Shown one piece after another: positions 44,558 through 52,507 of a DNA stretch of 64,000 bases (position 1 is the stretch's first letter; every line of letters starts with the position of its first letter). The stretch is from Dactylosporangium sucinum (GTDB lineage Bacteria > Actinomycetota > Actinomycetes > Mycobacteriales > Micromonosporaceae), in assembly GCF_014647515.1 (NCBI RefSeq), contig NZ_BMPI01000001.1, positions 282,784 through 346,783 on the forward strand. The letters run 5' to 3'. A program made the position numbers and the translations under genes. A model generated the notes under the pieces. It was not told where the DNA came from. It saw nothing but the letters and a program-made list of their open reading frames with translations, and did not search any database.

Positions 44558-45556
44558 TCAGCGGTGCGTCTTCGGGTCGAAGGCGTCCCGCACGGCGTCA
44601 CCGAGCAGGCTCAGGGTGAGCACGAGCGTGGTGATGCCGAGCACGGGCAGCCACAGGTACAGCGGATCGGCTCGGTAGTAGTTCTGGGCCGCCGCGACGG
44701 TGACACCCCACGACGGCGTCGGCTCGGTCAGCCCGACCCCGAGGAACGTCAGGCCGGCCTCGGCGACGATGTAGCCCGGCAGTGACAGCGACGCCGACAC
44801 CACGACCGGCGCCACGAGGTTGGGCAGCAGCTCCCGCACCAGCACCGTGCGGGTGGGCAGGCCGAGGACCGCGGCGGCGGCGACGAAGTCGTGCTCCCGC
44901 AACGACAGCACCTGCCCGCGCACGAGCCGGGCGAGCCCGGCCCAGCCGAAGAACGCCAGCACGACGATCAAGGAGATGAAGCGCACGCGGGCCACCTGTT
45001 GCGGTGGTGCCTCCGCGCCGCCGGTCACGGACAGCAGCACCGCCGGGGTGGCGATGGCGAACAGCAGGTACGGCAGGCTCAGCACCAGATCGATGAGCCA
45101 GGACACGACCCGGTCCAGCCAGCCGCCGACGAACCCGGCGAGCATGCCCGCGACCAACCCGACGACGGTGGCCACGAGCGTCGCGGCCCCGGCGACGAGC
45201 AGCGAGGGCCGCGCGCCGTAGACCCAGCGGGCGAACAGGTCACGGCCGAGCCGCGGCTCGACACCGAACCAGTGCTCGGCGCTCGGGCCGACCGTCGGGA
45301 AGCCGTAGTCGTCGATGAGATCCTGGTGCAGCGCGGTCGGGCTCTGACCCTCCAGTGCCGCCAACGCCGGCGCGAACACAGCCACGGCCACGAACAGCAC
45401 GACGATCCCGACGCACACCATCGCGACACGGTCGCGACGCAGCCGGGCGAGCGCCACTCGGGACGGTGACCGGCCCGCCGCCGCGGTGGCGCTGGCGGGC
45501 CGGTCGACGGGCGGACCGGGATGCGGTCCGTCGGCGGCCACGACGATCGGGTCCAT
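44558..45556 (-). CDS. oppC: Oligopeptide ABC transporter permease, OppC family
   Basis: A 332-residue permease with a 45-residue cytoplasmic N-terminal tail, helix VAMVCVGIVVLFVAVAV, the HWFGVEPRLGRDLFARWVYGAR segment split around residue 100, and the ATPase-contact loop VLGLPTRTVLVRELLPN. First gene of the operon, divergent from lysR at 45670. A near-identical copy of its first 39 codons lies inverted at 46901-47017. Confidence 0.93.
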   Translation of the reverse strand: MDPIVVAADGPHPGPPVDRPASATAAAGRSPSRVALARLRRDRVAMVCVGIVVLFVAVAVFAPALAALEGQSPTALHQDLIDDYGFPTVGPSAEHWFGVEPRLGRDLFARWVYGARPSLLVAGAATLVATVVGLVAGMLAGFVGGWLDRVVSWLIDLVLSLPYLLFAIATPAVLLSVTGGAEAPPQQVARVRFISLIVVLAFFGWAGLARLVRGQVLSLREHDFVAAAAVLGLPTRTVLVRELLPNLVAPVVVSASLSLPGYIVAEAGLTFLGVGLTEPTPSWGVTVAAAQNYYRADPLYLWLPVLGITTLVLTLSLLGDAVRDAFDPKTHR

Positions 45557-45735
45557 ACGCGGTCGCTCTCTTCGCTCGGCGGTGGGAACGATGGTGGATG
45601 TTGAACGCGCATCGGAGTCTCACAGCGGTTGTGGGTGAGGGGTCATCGCCGGCGGCATAATGTTTGGCTATGGGAATCGACGTGCGGCATCTGCGCGCGA
45701 TCTGCGTCATCGCCGAGGCGGGTAGCGTCACCGCC
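45440..45735. repeat. Arm 1 of inverted duplication (oppC start, promoter region, lysR start)
   Basis: This segment covers oppC codons 1-39, the 113-base divergent intergenic region and lysR codons 1-22. It is repeated in inverted orientation at 46722-47017, where the intergenic part is also exactly 113 bases. Stretches such as GCGCATCGGAGTCTCACAGC are identical. Arm 1 holds the intact genes. Confidence 0.85.
45656..45672 (+). promoter_or_regulatory. lysR -10 region and CATA-N9-TATG element
   Basis: TAATGT at 45658-45663 lies seven bases before the lysR ATG and no ribosome site is present, so the transcript may be leaderless. CATA (45656-45659) and TATG (45669-45672) form a symmetric element kept in the decayed copy at about 46785-46801, a candidate LysR autoregulatory half of the divergent oppC/lysR control region. 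Confidence 0.45.
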
Positions 45736-46629
45736 GCGGCGGCGCAACTCAATCTGTCGCAGCCGGCGCTCACCGCGCAGTTGCACCGGATCGAGGAGCT
45801 GCTCGGTGGTGTGTTGTTCGTGCGCAGCCGCACGGGTGTGGAGCCGACCGACCTCGGCCGGCGGGTCCTGAGCCGGGCCCGGGTGGTCCTCAACGAGGTC
45901 GACGCGTTCGTCGACGATTTCCGCGAGGCGCACCGGGCGCCGGGGTTCGTCCGGTTCGGCACGGTGCATCTGGCCTGCGCGGCGAGTCTGGTCGACCGGG
46001 TGAAGGAGGCGTTCCCCGGCACCGAGGTCGCCCTGCGGATCGAGCCGTCCTCACGGCTGCTCGTCGACGCCGTCACGCACGGACAGCTCGACGCCGCCCT
46101 CGTCGGGATCATGGAGGGTTTCGAGATCCCGCTGGGCGGCACGCTGGCCAGCCGCACCCTCATCCCGCGATACCCGATCTTCATCGCGGTGTCCGCGTCG
46201 CACCGTCTCGCCGGGCAGGACAGCGTCGATCTGGCCGACCTGCGCGACGAGCGGTGGGTCGGCCCGCCCGGGCCGGACGACGGCTCGCTGAGCTCGCTAC
46301 GCCGCGCCTGCCGGGCGGCCGGGTTCGAGCCCGACATCCGCTACGACGCCCCCAGCGGCGCCGGCCAGCCCCTGGTGCGCTCCGGCAACGGCGTCCGCCT
46401 CGTCGACCCCACCTGGCCCCAGCCGCCCGGCACCGCCGTCCTGCCGCTGCGCGGCGAGCCGCAGATCGCCCGCCTCCTCGTCGTCTGGCGCCGCGACGCG
46501 TTCAGCCACACCGAGACCGAACAGCTCTACCGCGCGGTCACCCAGGCATTCCTCGATCACGTCCCGAACAACCCCACCTTCGAGCGCTGGTGGCACGCCA
46601 ACCCCCAAGCACACCCGATCACCGAGTAG
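45670..46629 (+). CDS. LysR-family transcriptional regulator
   Basis: A 319-residue regulator: helix-turn-helix in residues 1-60 (MGIDVRHLRAICVIAEAGSV, LNLSQPALTAQLHRIEELLG) and an effector-binding periplasmic-binding-like domain from about 90 on (VRFGTVHLACA, HGQLDAALVG). It is divergent from the Opp operon, so it most likely controls peptide import. The ATG is preferred over TTG at 45664 because it fits the family N-terminus. The gene is flanked on both sides by the inverted duplication. Confidence 0.93.
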   Translation: MGIDVRHLRAICVIAEAGSVTAAAAQLNLSQPALTAQLHRIEELLGGVLFVRSRTGVEPTDLGRRVLSRARVVLNEVDAFVDDFREAHRAPGFVRFGTVHLACAASLVDRVKEAFPGTEVALRIEPSSRLLVDAVTHGQLDAALVGIMEGFEIPLGGTLASRTLIPRYPIFIAVSASHRLAGQDSVDLADLRDERWVGPPGPDDGSLSSLRRACRAAGFEPDIRYDAPSGAGQPLVRSGNGVRLVDPTWPQPPGTAVLPLRGEPQIARLLVVWRRDAFSHTETEQLYRAVTQAFLDHVPNNPTFERWWHANPQAHPITE

Positions 46630-46670
46630 GCGTGAACGGCTTCGAGCAGCCCGTGCGGCCCGCGTGACGA

Positions 46671-46787
46671 TCAGTCCGGCGCGCCTGAGGGATCGCAGAC
46701 CAGGTCGACCTCAATGGCCTGGCCGGCAACGTGCCGTCCGGCGGCTGCGGCGTGGATCGCGCGCAGCTGCCGCGCGTCGAGAGCCAT
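46671..46787 (-). pseudogene. Decayed lysR 5' fragment
   Basis: A 38-residue frame starting MALDARQLRAIHAAAAG, clearly related to the intact MGIDVRHLRAICVIAEAG but diverging after about residue 22 and ending where the helix-turn-helix should continue. It is the start of a second, inverted lysR copy that has lost the rest of the gene. Confidence 0.8.
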
Positions 46788-47017
46788 AGCCAAATGTTAT
46801 GCCGGTGGTGATGACCCCACATCCGCCACCGCTGTGAGACTCCGATGCGCGCTCACGTTCCGCCATCGTTCCCACCGCCGATCGAAACAGGACGCCTCCT
46901 GTGAACCCGATCGTCGTGGCCGCCGACGGACCCCATCCCGGTCCGCCCGCCGACCGGCTCGCCCCCGCCACCGCGGCGGCGGGCCGGTCACCGTCCAGAA
47001 CGGCACTCGCCCGGCTC
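46722..47017. repeat. Arm 2 of inverted duplication (decayed lysR/oppC promoter copy)
   Basis: Inverted copy of 45440-45735. The lysR side is at the low-coordinate end and the oppC side at the high-coordinate end. The intergenic part (46788-46900) has the same 113-base length as in arm 1. The coding parts are truncated on both sides. Confidence 0.85.
46901..47017 (+). pseudogene. Decayed oppC 5' fragment
   Basis: A GTG-started frame, MNPIVVAADGPHPGPPADRL and on to ALARL, matches the first 39 residues of the intact OppC with five differences. After that the similarity stops and no membrane helices follow. It has a GGAGG-like ribosome site that the intact gene lacks, which suggests it once was an expressed second opp operon. 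The 160 bases between it and the next gene show no further similarity by eye. Confidence 0.82.
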
Positions 47018-47177
47018 CACGCACGGCGACGCCGGACACCACGCGGCCGCGATCAGGCGTTGTCACCGCTGCCGCCGACCTTCGACCTCGGTGCCGGCCC
47101 GTTTCGCCCGGGTGTATGCCGACGCGATCGCGGCGCCGACGCTCATCCCGACATCGTCTGATCCGGAAAGGAAATCT

Positions 47178-48179
47178 GTGGGCGAGCGGAGATGGCTCCG
47201 TGTCGGGGCCGCCGTGGCGGTCCTGACCATGGGGCCGGCCATGTCGGCGTGCGGTGCGAACACCGGCGGGTCCGCTGCCGCCGGTGGGCGTCCGGTCGAC
47301 GGCCTGCGGATCCTGGTGCCCAACAGTCCCGCCAGCGGTTACGACACCACCGCGCGGACGGCGGCGAAGGTCATGCAGGATGCCGGCCTGGCGCGGGACG
47401 TGGCGGTCTTCAACGTCGCCGGCGCCGGCGGCACAGTGGGCCTGCGGCGCGTCGTCGACGAGCAGGGCGACGAGAACCTGCTCATGCAGATGGGGCTCGG
47501 CGTCGTCGGTGCGGTCTACACGAACAGGTCCAAGGTGACGCTGACGGACACCGTGCCTGTCGCCCGGCTCATCGAAGAGGTCGAGGCGGTGGTGGTACCG
47601 AAGGAATCGCCGTACAACACCTTGCAGGACCTCGTGGCCGCCTGGAAGGCCGATCCCTGGAAGGTCCCGGTCGGTGGCGCGTCGGCGCCGGGCGGTCCGG
47701 ATCACCTGTTGCCGATGCTGCTGGCGAAGGCGGTCGGAGTGGCGCCGAAGCGCGTCAAGTTCGTCAGCTACGGCGGTGGCGGCGAACTCCTGACCGCGGT
47801 CCTCGCCAACGAGGTGGCCTTCGCGGCCACCGGCATCGGCGAGGTCGCCGAGCAGGCCAAGGTGGGCGAGGTGAAGATCCTCGCGGTGACCGGCGCGAAG
47901 CGGGTCGCCGGCGTCGACGCACCCACCCTCGAGGAGCAGGGCGTGGACCTGGTCTTCGCGAACTGGCGCGGGCTCGTTGCGACACCGGGCCTGTCCGCCG
48001 CCCAGCGGCAGCGGCTGGTCGACCTCGTCACGAGGATGCACGACTCGGCGGAGTGGAAGGTCGCGCTGGCGACGCGGGGCTGGACCGACGCGTTCATGAC
48101 CGGCGACGAGTTCGCCGCGTTCCTGACGAGCGAGAACGAGCGGGTCGCCAAGGTGCTGCAGGAGTTGGGGCTCGGCTGA
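47178..48179 (+). CDS. TctC-like (Bug family) substrate-binding lipoprotein
   Basis: A 333-residue exported lipoprotein. The GTG start follows GGAAAGGA, and the lipobox ends MSAC. The mature part has the Bug/TctC signatures LRILVPNSPASGYDTTAR, VFNVAGAGGTVGLRR, ASAPGGPDH and VKFVSYGGGGELLTAVLANEVAF. Such proteins bind carboxylates for tripartite tricarboxylate transporters, but tctA and tctB are absent. The next gene is an ABC permease instead. The ligand is unknown. Confidence 0.88.
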   Translation: MGERRWLRVGAAVAVLTMGPAMSACGANTGGSAAAGGRPVDGLRILVPNSPASGYDTTARTAAKVMQDAGLARDVAVFNVAGAGGTVGLRRVVDEQGDENLLMQMGLGVVGAVYTNRSKVTLTDTVPVARLIEEVEAVVVPKESPYNTLQDLVAAWKADPWKVPVGGASAPGGPDHLLPMLLAKAVGVAPKRVKFVSYGGGGELLTAVLANEVAFAATGIGEVAEQAKVGEVKILAVTGAKRVAGVDAPTLEEQGVDLVFANWRGLVATPGLSAAQRQRLVDLVTRMHDSAEWKVALATRGWTDAFMTGDEFAAFLTSENERVAKVLQELGLG

Positions 48180-48198
48180 GCTCCGGACGGAGGCTTTC

Positions 48199-49047
48199 AT
48201 GATCAACTCGACGCGGCCGGCCCGCGAAGCCATCGCTCACGAGCATGTCGTCATGGCGGCCAGGGCGAAACTTGCCCGGCAGGAGCGACGTCGCCGGGTC
48301 ACGAACCGGGCGGTGCAACTCACGGCCCTGGCCATCGTGGTCGGCGGTTGGCAGCTCGCCGGGATGTACTGGCTCGACCCGTTCCTCTACAGCACGCCCG
48401 CGGCGGTGTGGCATCGGCTGGTCGAATGGTTCACCACCGGCACGCCGATCGGCTCCGTCTGGGAACAGATCCTGACATCCTTGCGGGAGTCCGCCGTCGG
48501 CCTCGGCGTGGGCGGGATCGCCGGCATCCTGTGCGGCATCCTGGTCGGTGCCAGTCGCGTGCTCGCCGACTTCTTCGGCCCCTTGATCAGGGCCGCCAAC
48601 ATCGTCCCCAGCATCGTCCTGGTCACCTTGTTCTTCATCTGGTTCGAACTGGGCACGTCCTCGAAGGTGGCGACCGTCATCGCCATCATCTTCTTCGCCA
48701 CCTTCTTCGCCACGTTCAGCGGCATCCGCGAGGTCGACACGCGGATGCTGCAGGAAGCCGAGCTGTTCGGGGTGGGCGCCGTCGCCCGCGTCACGACGGT
48801 CATCGTGCCGCTCGCCGCCACGCGGATCGTCGCTGGGCTACGCTCGGCCGCCGAGCTCGCTTGGATCGGGGCGATCATGGCAGAGTTCATCGGCGGGCGA
48901 AAGGGACTGGGCCTGCTCGTCCGCTACGGCGAGGCAACCTTCGACGCGACCGGCATTCTCGCCGCGATGATCGTGATCACCGCGATCGCGGTCGGCGGCA
49001 AGGTAATCCTGACAAACCTCGAACAATGGCTCCGCCGGTCACGATGA
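48199..49047 (+). CDS. ABC transporter permease, SsuC/TauC-like
   Basis: A 282-residue permease with a basic cytoplasmic N-terminus and six helices. The BPD_transp_1 loop contains EAELFGVGAVARVTTVIVPLAATRI, the ATPase contact of nitrate/sulfonate/taurine-type importers. ATG with GGAGG upstream, 19 bases after the TctC-like gene. No ATPase gene follows, and the usual NMT1-type binding protein is replaced by a TctC-like one. Confidence 0.88.
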   Translation: MINSTRPAREAIAHEHVVMAARAKLARQERRRRVTNRAVQLTALAIVVGGWQLAGMYWLDPFLYSTPAAVWHRLVEWFTTGTPIGSVWEQILTSLRESAVGLGVGGIAGILCGILVGASRVLADFFGPLIRAANIVPSIVLVTLFFIWFELGTSSKVATVIAIIFFATFFATFSGIREVDTRMLQEAELFGVGAVARVTTVIVPLAATRIVAGLRSAAELAWIGAIMAEFIGGRKGLGLLVRYGEATFDATGILAAMIVITAIAVGGKVILTNLEQWLRRSR

Positions 49048-49341
49048 GCGAACCTTTCCGTAGGGTCATCGTGCTGGCTATGACTCGGCGTGCCGGTCGA
49101 ACTCATCGGTGATCCGTGGATCGGCGTGTCAGGCGGGTCGCTCGACCTTGCGGCTGCGGGCCTGCTGAGGTAAGTGGATCGGAGCCCTCAAGCGTGTCTA
49201 GGGCGTGGGGCAGTTGGAGTTGTCAGGCCATCACCGACGCGCCGTGATCGATGTTGTGGTCTCCGCCAGTGATGCCGCGGCACCGATCAGGAAATCCCGG
49301 TGCTCGAGTCAGGTCGTGGCCCGAGGCCGATGCTGCCTTGG
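49048..49341. other. Gap without recognisable features
   Basis: About 294 bases between the permease (+) and the acetyltransferase (-). I see no terminator hairpin, gene or repeat here. If an ATPase gene once completed the transporter operon, no trace is readable. Confidence 0.4.
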
Positions 49342-49878
49342 TCACAGCCGGTCGAATGGGCCGGCATAGGAGAAGTGGCCAGTCATGCCGTCGTACTGGG
49401 CGAGGGTCCGGACCTGGAAGTAGTCACCCCATGATGAGTCCGGCGCGGTAATCCCAATCGACCGGGAGGGAACAAAGCCGAAACGATGGTAGAAGGCAGG
49501 GTCGCCCACCAGCCCGATCAGGGGCTCGCCGAGCGCGTCGGCAGCACCCAGAACGGCGTGCATCAGGGCAGCACCGATACCGGCTCTCTGCCGGTGCGGG
49601 AGAACGCTCAGGGGCCCGAGACCAAGAGCCGGCTGGGCATCGACATGGGCACGGGTAGCGACCACGTGGCCGACCACGAGGTTGTCCTCGACCGCGACCA
49701 ACGACAGCTGCGCAACCCAACTGGCATCGTCTCGCAACCGCGAGACCAGGGTCGCTTCGCCCGGATCTCCACCCGGCTCCGCCGGCGGTGCGCTGTGCGC
49801 GACGCCACGGAACGCGGCGGCCGTGACCGCACGGATCACCTCGACATCATCGGGAAGTTCACGTCGAATCATCACCAT
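49342..49878 (-). CDS. GNAT-family N-acetyltransferase
   Basis: A 178-residue acetyltransferase: MVMIRRELPDDVEVIRAVTAAAF, then VVGHVVATRA, LGLGPLSVLPHRQRAGIGAALMHAVL (acetyl-CoA-binding motif A) and VGDPAFYHRFGFVPS, the pattern of YhbS-like predicted acetyltransferases. ATG at 49878 is chosen from the family start; GTG at 49953 and ATG at 49872 are alternatives and no strong ribosome site decides. Acceptor unknown. Confidence 0.87.
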   Translation of the reverse strand: MVMIRRELPDDVEVIRAVTAAAFRGVAHSAPPAEPGGDPGEATLVSRLRDDASWVAQLSLVAVEDNLVVGHVVATRAHVDAQPALGLGPLSVLPHRQRAGIGAALMHAVLGAADALGEPLIGLVGDPAFYHRFGFVPSRSIGITAPDSSWGDYFQVRTLAQYDGMTGHFSYAGPFDRL

Positions 49879-50153
49879 GGAACCATCGGACTCTTCGCTG
49901 ACCCTCGTCAACGCCTTTCCAGGCTGGCGATGGAGTCCATCGGTCGACACCACTGACGAAACCCGGACGTTCGCAAGATTCAGGCGGACGCGACAAAGCG
50001 TGCCGCTTCGGCGTGTCGTACGGTGCCCATCGGCGTGTCCGACACGTGTTCGATTTCAAGTCGTGTCGGTGCTGTCGGCGGGGTCGCGAGTGTCCTACGG
50101 TGCGTGTCGTCACCGGCCTTTCGGGGGCCGGTCGGATCGAACGGGGTGGGCCG

Positions 50154-50504
50154 ATGCCGAGGATGTCGTTGCCGGTACCTTCGCCACGCGATCGGCGGCT
50201 GGCCGGGCGCACGGTGGACTTCATGATCGGCGGTACGGCGGGCGCGATGACCACCGGGCACACACCCGATGGTGTGCTGTGCCGGGTGGACCTGCGGGCC
50301 GGGATCCACGGCTCGACGCTCGCCGGGTTGGCCGACGCGCTCGCCACCGTGATCACGCTGGGCCTGCAGCACGGGGCGCCGCCTGCCGCGTACGCCGACG
50401 TCCTGCGCCGCCTCGAACTTGATCCACCCGCCGGCGACGACGCCGACGCGCAGGGCCACCCGCTCGTCGAGGTCCTGGCCATCGGCGCTGCTGACGCCAC
50501 CTGA
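50154..50504 (+). CDS. Free-standing TSCPD-domain protein
   Basis: A 116-residue protein consisting almost only of a TSCPD-like domain: VDFMIGGTAGAMTTGHTPDG, LCRVDLRAGIHGSTLAGLADAL and ITLGLQHGAPP, which resembles the C-terminal domain of B12-dependent ribonucleotide reductases. The cysteine pair of the classic domain is not present; one Cys remains. ATG with a G-rich GGGGTGGG upstream. No reductase gene is nearby. Function unknown. Confidence 0.75.
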   Translation: MPRMSLPVPSPRDRRLAGRTVDFMIGGTAGAMTTGHTPDGVLCRVDLRAGIHGSTLAGLADALATVITLGLQHGAPPAAYADVLRRLELDPPAGDDADAQGHPLVEVLAIGAADAT

Positions 50505-50711
50505 ACGCCCCGCCCGCGGGCGCCGCCCCCGGACCACCTCACCCGTCGCCGCGAGTCGCCGGCACGGTCGAAGCACCGTTGCACGGCGTCTGCGCTGCCG
50601 GCAGACGGCCGGGTAGGTGACTTCTCCGACGGCCGTGAGCAGATCCGCCATCCGCGGGCCATGCTGTGGGTGAGGTCCGGGGAAGAGGACGGGAGGGGTA
50701 CAGCCGGGAGG

Positions 50712-51869
50712 ATGAGCCTCGGTCTGTTGGCGCTGATCTGTGTGGCCGGCCTGGCCGGTCCACTGCTGGCGTTGTCTCGGCGTTGGGGACCGCCCGTCGT
50801 CGTCGGGGAGTTGCTGGCGGGGGTGGCACTCGGCCCGTCGGGAGCGGGTGTGCTGCACGCCGACGACGCGTCCTTCACGTTCCTGGCCAACATCGGCTTC
50901 GCGCTGGTCATGTTCGTTGCGGGTTCGCACGTGCCGGTCCGCGACCCGGCGTTGCGGACGGCACTGCCGCTGGGGGCCCTGCGCGCGGCGCTCGTCGCCG
51001 CGGCGGCGGTTCCCGTCGCGTTCGTGATCGCCCGCGCGTTCGGGACCGGACACGTTGCCCTCTACGCGGTGCTTCTCGCGTCGTCCTCGGCTGCGCTGGT
51101 CCTGCCGATCGTCGATGCGATGCAGCTGACCGGCCCGCCGGTCCTGCAGTTGCTGCCTCAGGTTGCGCTCGCCGACGCCGTCTGCATCATCGCGCTGCCG
51201 CTGGCGATCGACCCGGCGCGGGCCGGTCAGTCAGCTCTCGGCGCGGCCGTGCTCATCGTCTGCACCATCGGGCTGTTCGCCGTGCTGCGGCTGGCGGAGC
51301 GCCGGGGGTGGCGCAAGGCGGTCCACCAACTGTCCGCGCGGCGAAAGTTCGCGCTGGAACTGCGGATCAATCTGGCCCTGCTGTTCGGCCTCGGCGCGGT
51401 GGCGCAGGCAACCCGGGTCTCGATCATGCTCGCCGGGTTCGGCTTCGGACTCGCCGTGGCCGCCGTCGGTGAGCCGCGCCGACTCGCGCGCCAACTGTTC
51501 GCGGTCACCGAAGGGTTCATCGGCCCGGTGTTCTTCGTCTGGCTCGGCGCGTCGCTCGACCTCGCCGCACTCGGCCACCGGCCGGCGCTGATCGGGCTCG
51601 GCATCGCCCTCGGCGTCGGCGCAACGCTGACGCATCTCGTCGCACGGACAACCGGGCAACCGGCCCCCCTGGCGGGCCTCGCCACCGCCCAGGTCGGTGT
51701 GCCCGTCGCCGCGGCGACCCTCGGCACGCAGGAGCACTTGCTGGCCGACGGCGAACCCGCCGCGCTGATCCTCGGCGCGCTGATCACCATCACCGTCGCG
51801 ACCGCCGCGGCGGTCCTCGCCGCACGGGCCGGACCGGCCGCAGCGCCCCGGCCCGGCCCTACCGGATGA
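50712..51869 (+). CDS. Kef-type monovalent cation/proton antiporter (CPA2)
   Basis: A 385-residue, 11-13-helix membrane protein: GPPVVVGELLAGVALGPSGAG, FTFLANIGFALVMFVAGSHV (family helix), then IGPVFFVWLGASLDLAAL, typical of the Kef/NapA branch. No C-terminal RCK domain, so it is shorter than KefB/C. The start is uncertain: GGGAGG is almost directly against the ATG at 50712, and the frame is open to 50661. Probably exchanges K+ or Na+ for protons. Confidence 0.87.
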   Translation: MSLGLLALICVAGLAGPLLALSRRWGPPVVVGELLAGVALGPSGAGVLHADDASFTFLANIGFALVMFVAGSHVPVRDPALRTALPLGALRAALVAAAAVPVAFVIARAFGTGHVALYAVLLASSSAALVLPIVDAMQLTGPPVLQLLPQVALADAVCIIALPLAIDPARAGQSALGAAVLIVCTIGLFAVLRLAERRGWRKAVHQLSARRKFALELRINLALLFGLGAVAQATRVSIMLAGFGFGLAVAAVGEPRRLARQLFAVTEGFIGPVFFVWLGASLDLAALGHRPALIGLGIALGVGATLTHLVARTTGQPAPLAGLATAQVGVPVAAATLGTQEHLLADGEPAALILGALITITVATAAAVLAARAGPAAAPRPGPTG

Positions 51870-51971
51870 GTGGCCGTCCCAGCACCCGGGCCTTCGGGAC
51901 GCCTGGCCCCAACCGCCACCGCTGGCCCGTGCCGCTCGGCCGGGACCAGCTCCGGGACTGGGTTAAAGATT

Positions 51972-52013
51972 CTTGACACCATGTCGGGCCTTCTTTACAT
52001 TCGAGATGTCAAG
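51972..52013 (+). promoter_or_regulatory. Consensus promoter inside a CTTGACA/TGTCAAG inverted repeat
   Basis: TTGACA (51973-51978) and TACATT (51996-52001) are 17 bases apart, a near-ideal sigma-70 promoter in an AT-richer patch. CTTGACA (51972-51978) is mirrored by TGTCAAG (52007-52013), so one arm covers the -35 box and the other lies just past the start point: a likely repressor site. It drives the small membrane protein at 52038. Confidence 0.7.
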
Positions 52014-52037
52014 TTTTTCATACATGAGGAGCGGGAC

Positions 52038-52454
52038 ATGTCCTCCGAGGAGAAGCGCACCTGGATTTACGCCGTGGTCGGCGTCGTCGTCCCGGTCGCC
52101 TACCTGGCGACCGTACTGTCCAAGGTGCCGGGTACGGACGTGGCGAGGATCGCCTACGTGGGGCCGATGCTCACTGCGATCGGCGTCGGGATCGGCGCGG
52201 GCATCGTCCTGGCCATCGTGACTGCCATGGCCTCGCCCAAGGATGCGGACAGGACCGACGAGCGCGATCGGGAGATCAATCGGCGGGGTGAGTACGTCGG
52301 GTTCTACGTCATGAGCACCGCCGCGATCGTGCCGCTGGTCCTGGCGATGGCGAAGGTCGAGCACTTCTGGATCGCGCACGCGCTCTACCTGGCGTTCGTT
52401 CTGGCCGCGCTGACCTCGGCAGTGGTGAAGATCGTCGCGTACCGGCGGGGCTGA
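52038..52454 (+). CDS. Small integral membrane protein of unknown function
   Basis: A 138-residue protein with four predicted helices (about 8-28, 43-68, 85-103, 110-130) and a charged loop DADRTDERDREINRRGEY. This layout is common in actinobacterial DUF2178-like membrane proteins usually encoded next to a small transcription regulator; no such regulator is seen here. ATG with AGGAG upstream and a strong promoter in front. Confidence 0.75.
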   Translation: MSSEEKRTWIYAVVGVVVPVAYLATVLSKVPGTDVARIAYVGPMLTAIGVGIGAGIVLAIVTAMASPKDADRTDERDREINRRGEYVGFYVMSTAAIVPLVLAMAKVEHFWIAHALYLAFVLAALTSAVVKIVAYRRG

Positions 52455-52507
52455 CAGCAGCGCCCGCAAACCCCTCAATGCCTCGCCCGGATCGAGACGG
52501 AGCCACG

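Noticed and set aside
46711..46971. Short minus-strand open frame through the inverted-duplication region
   Set aside because: It runs in a different frame from the recognisable lysR remnant and crosses its promoter; no similarity to a protein.
45440..47017. Reading the inverted arms around lysR as ends of an insertion sequence
   Set aside because: The arms hold gene starts and a promoter, there is no transposase between them, and lysR is the only gene inside.
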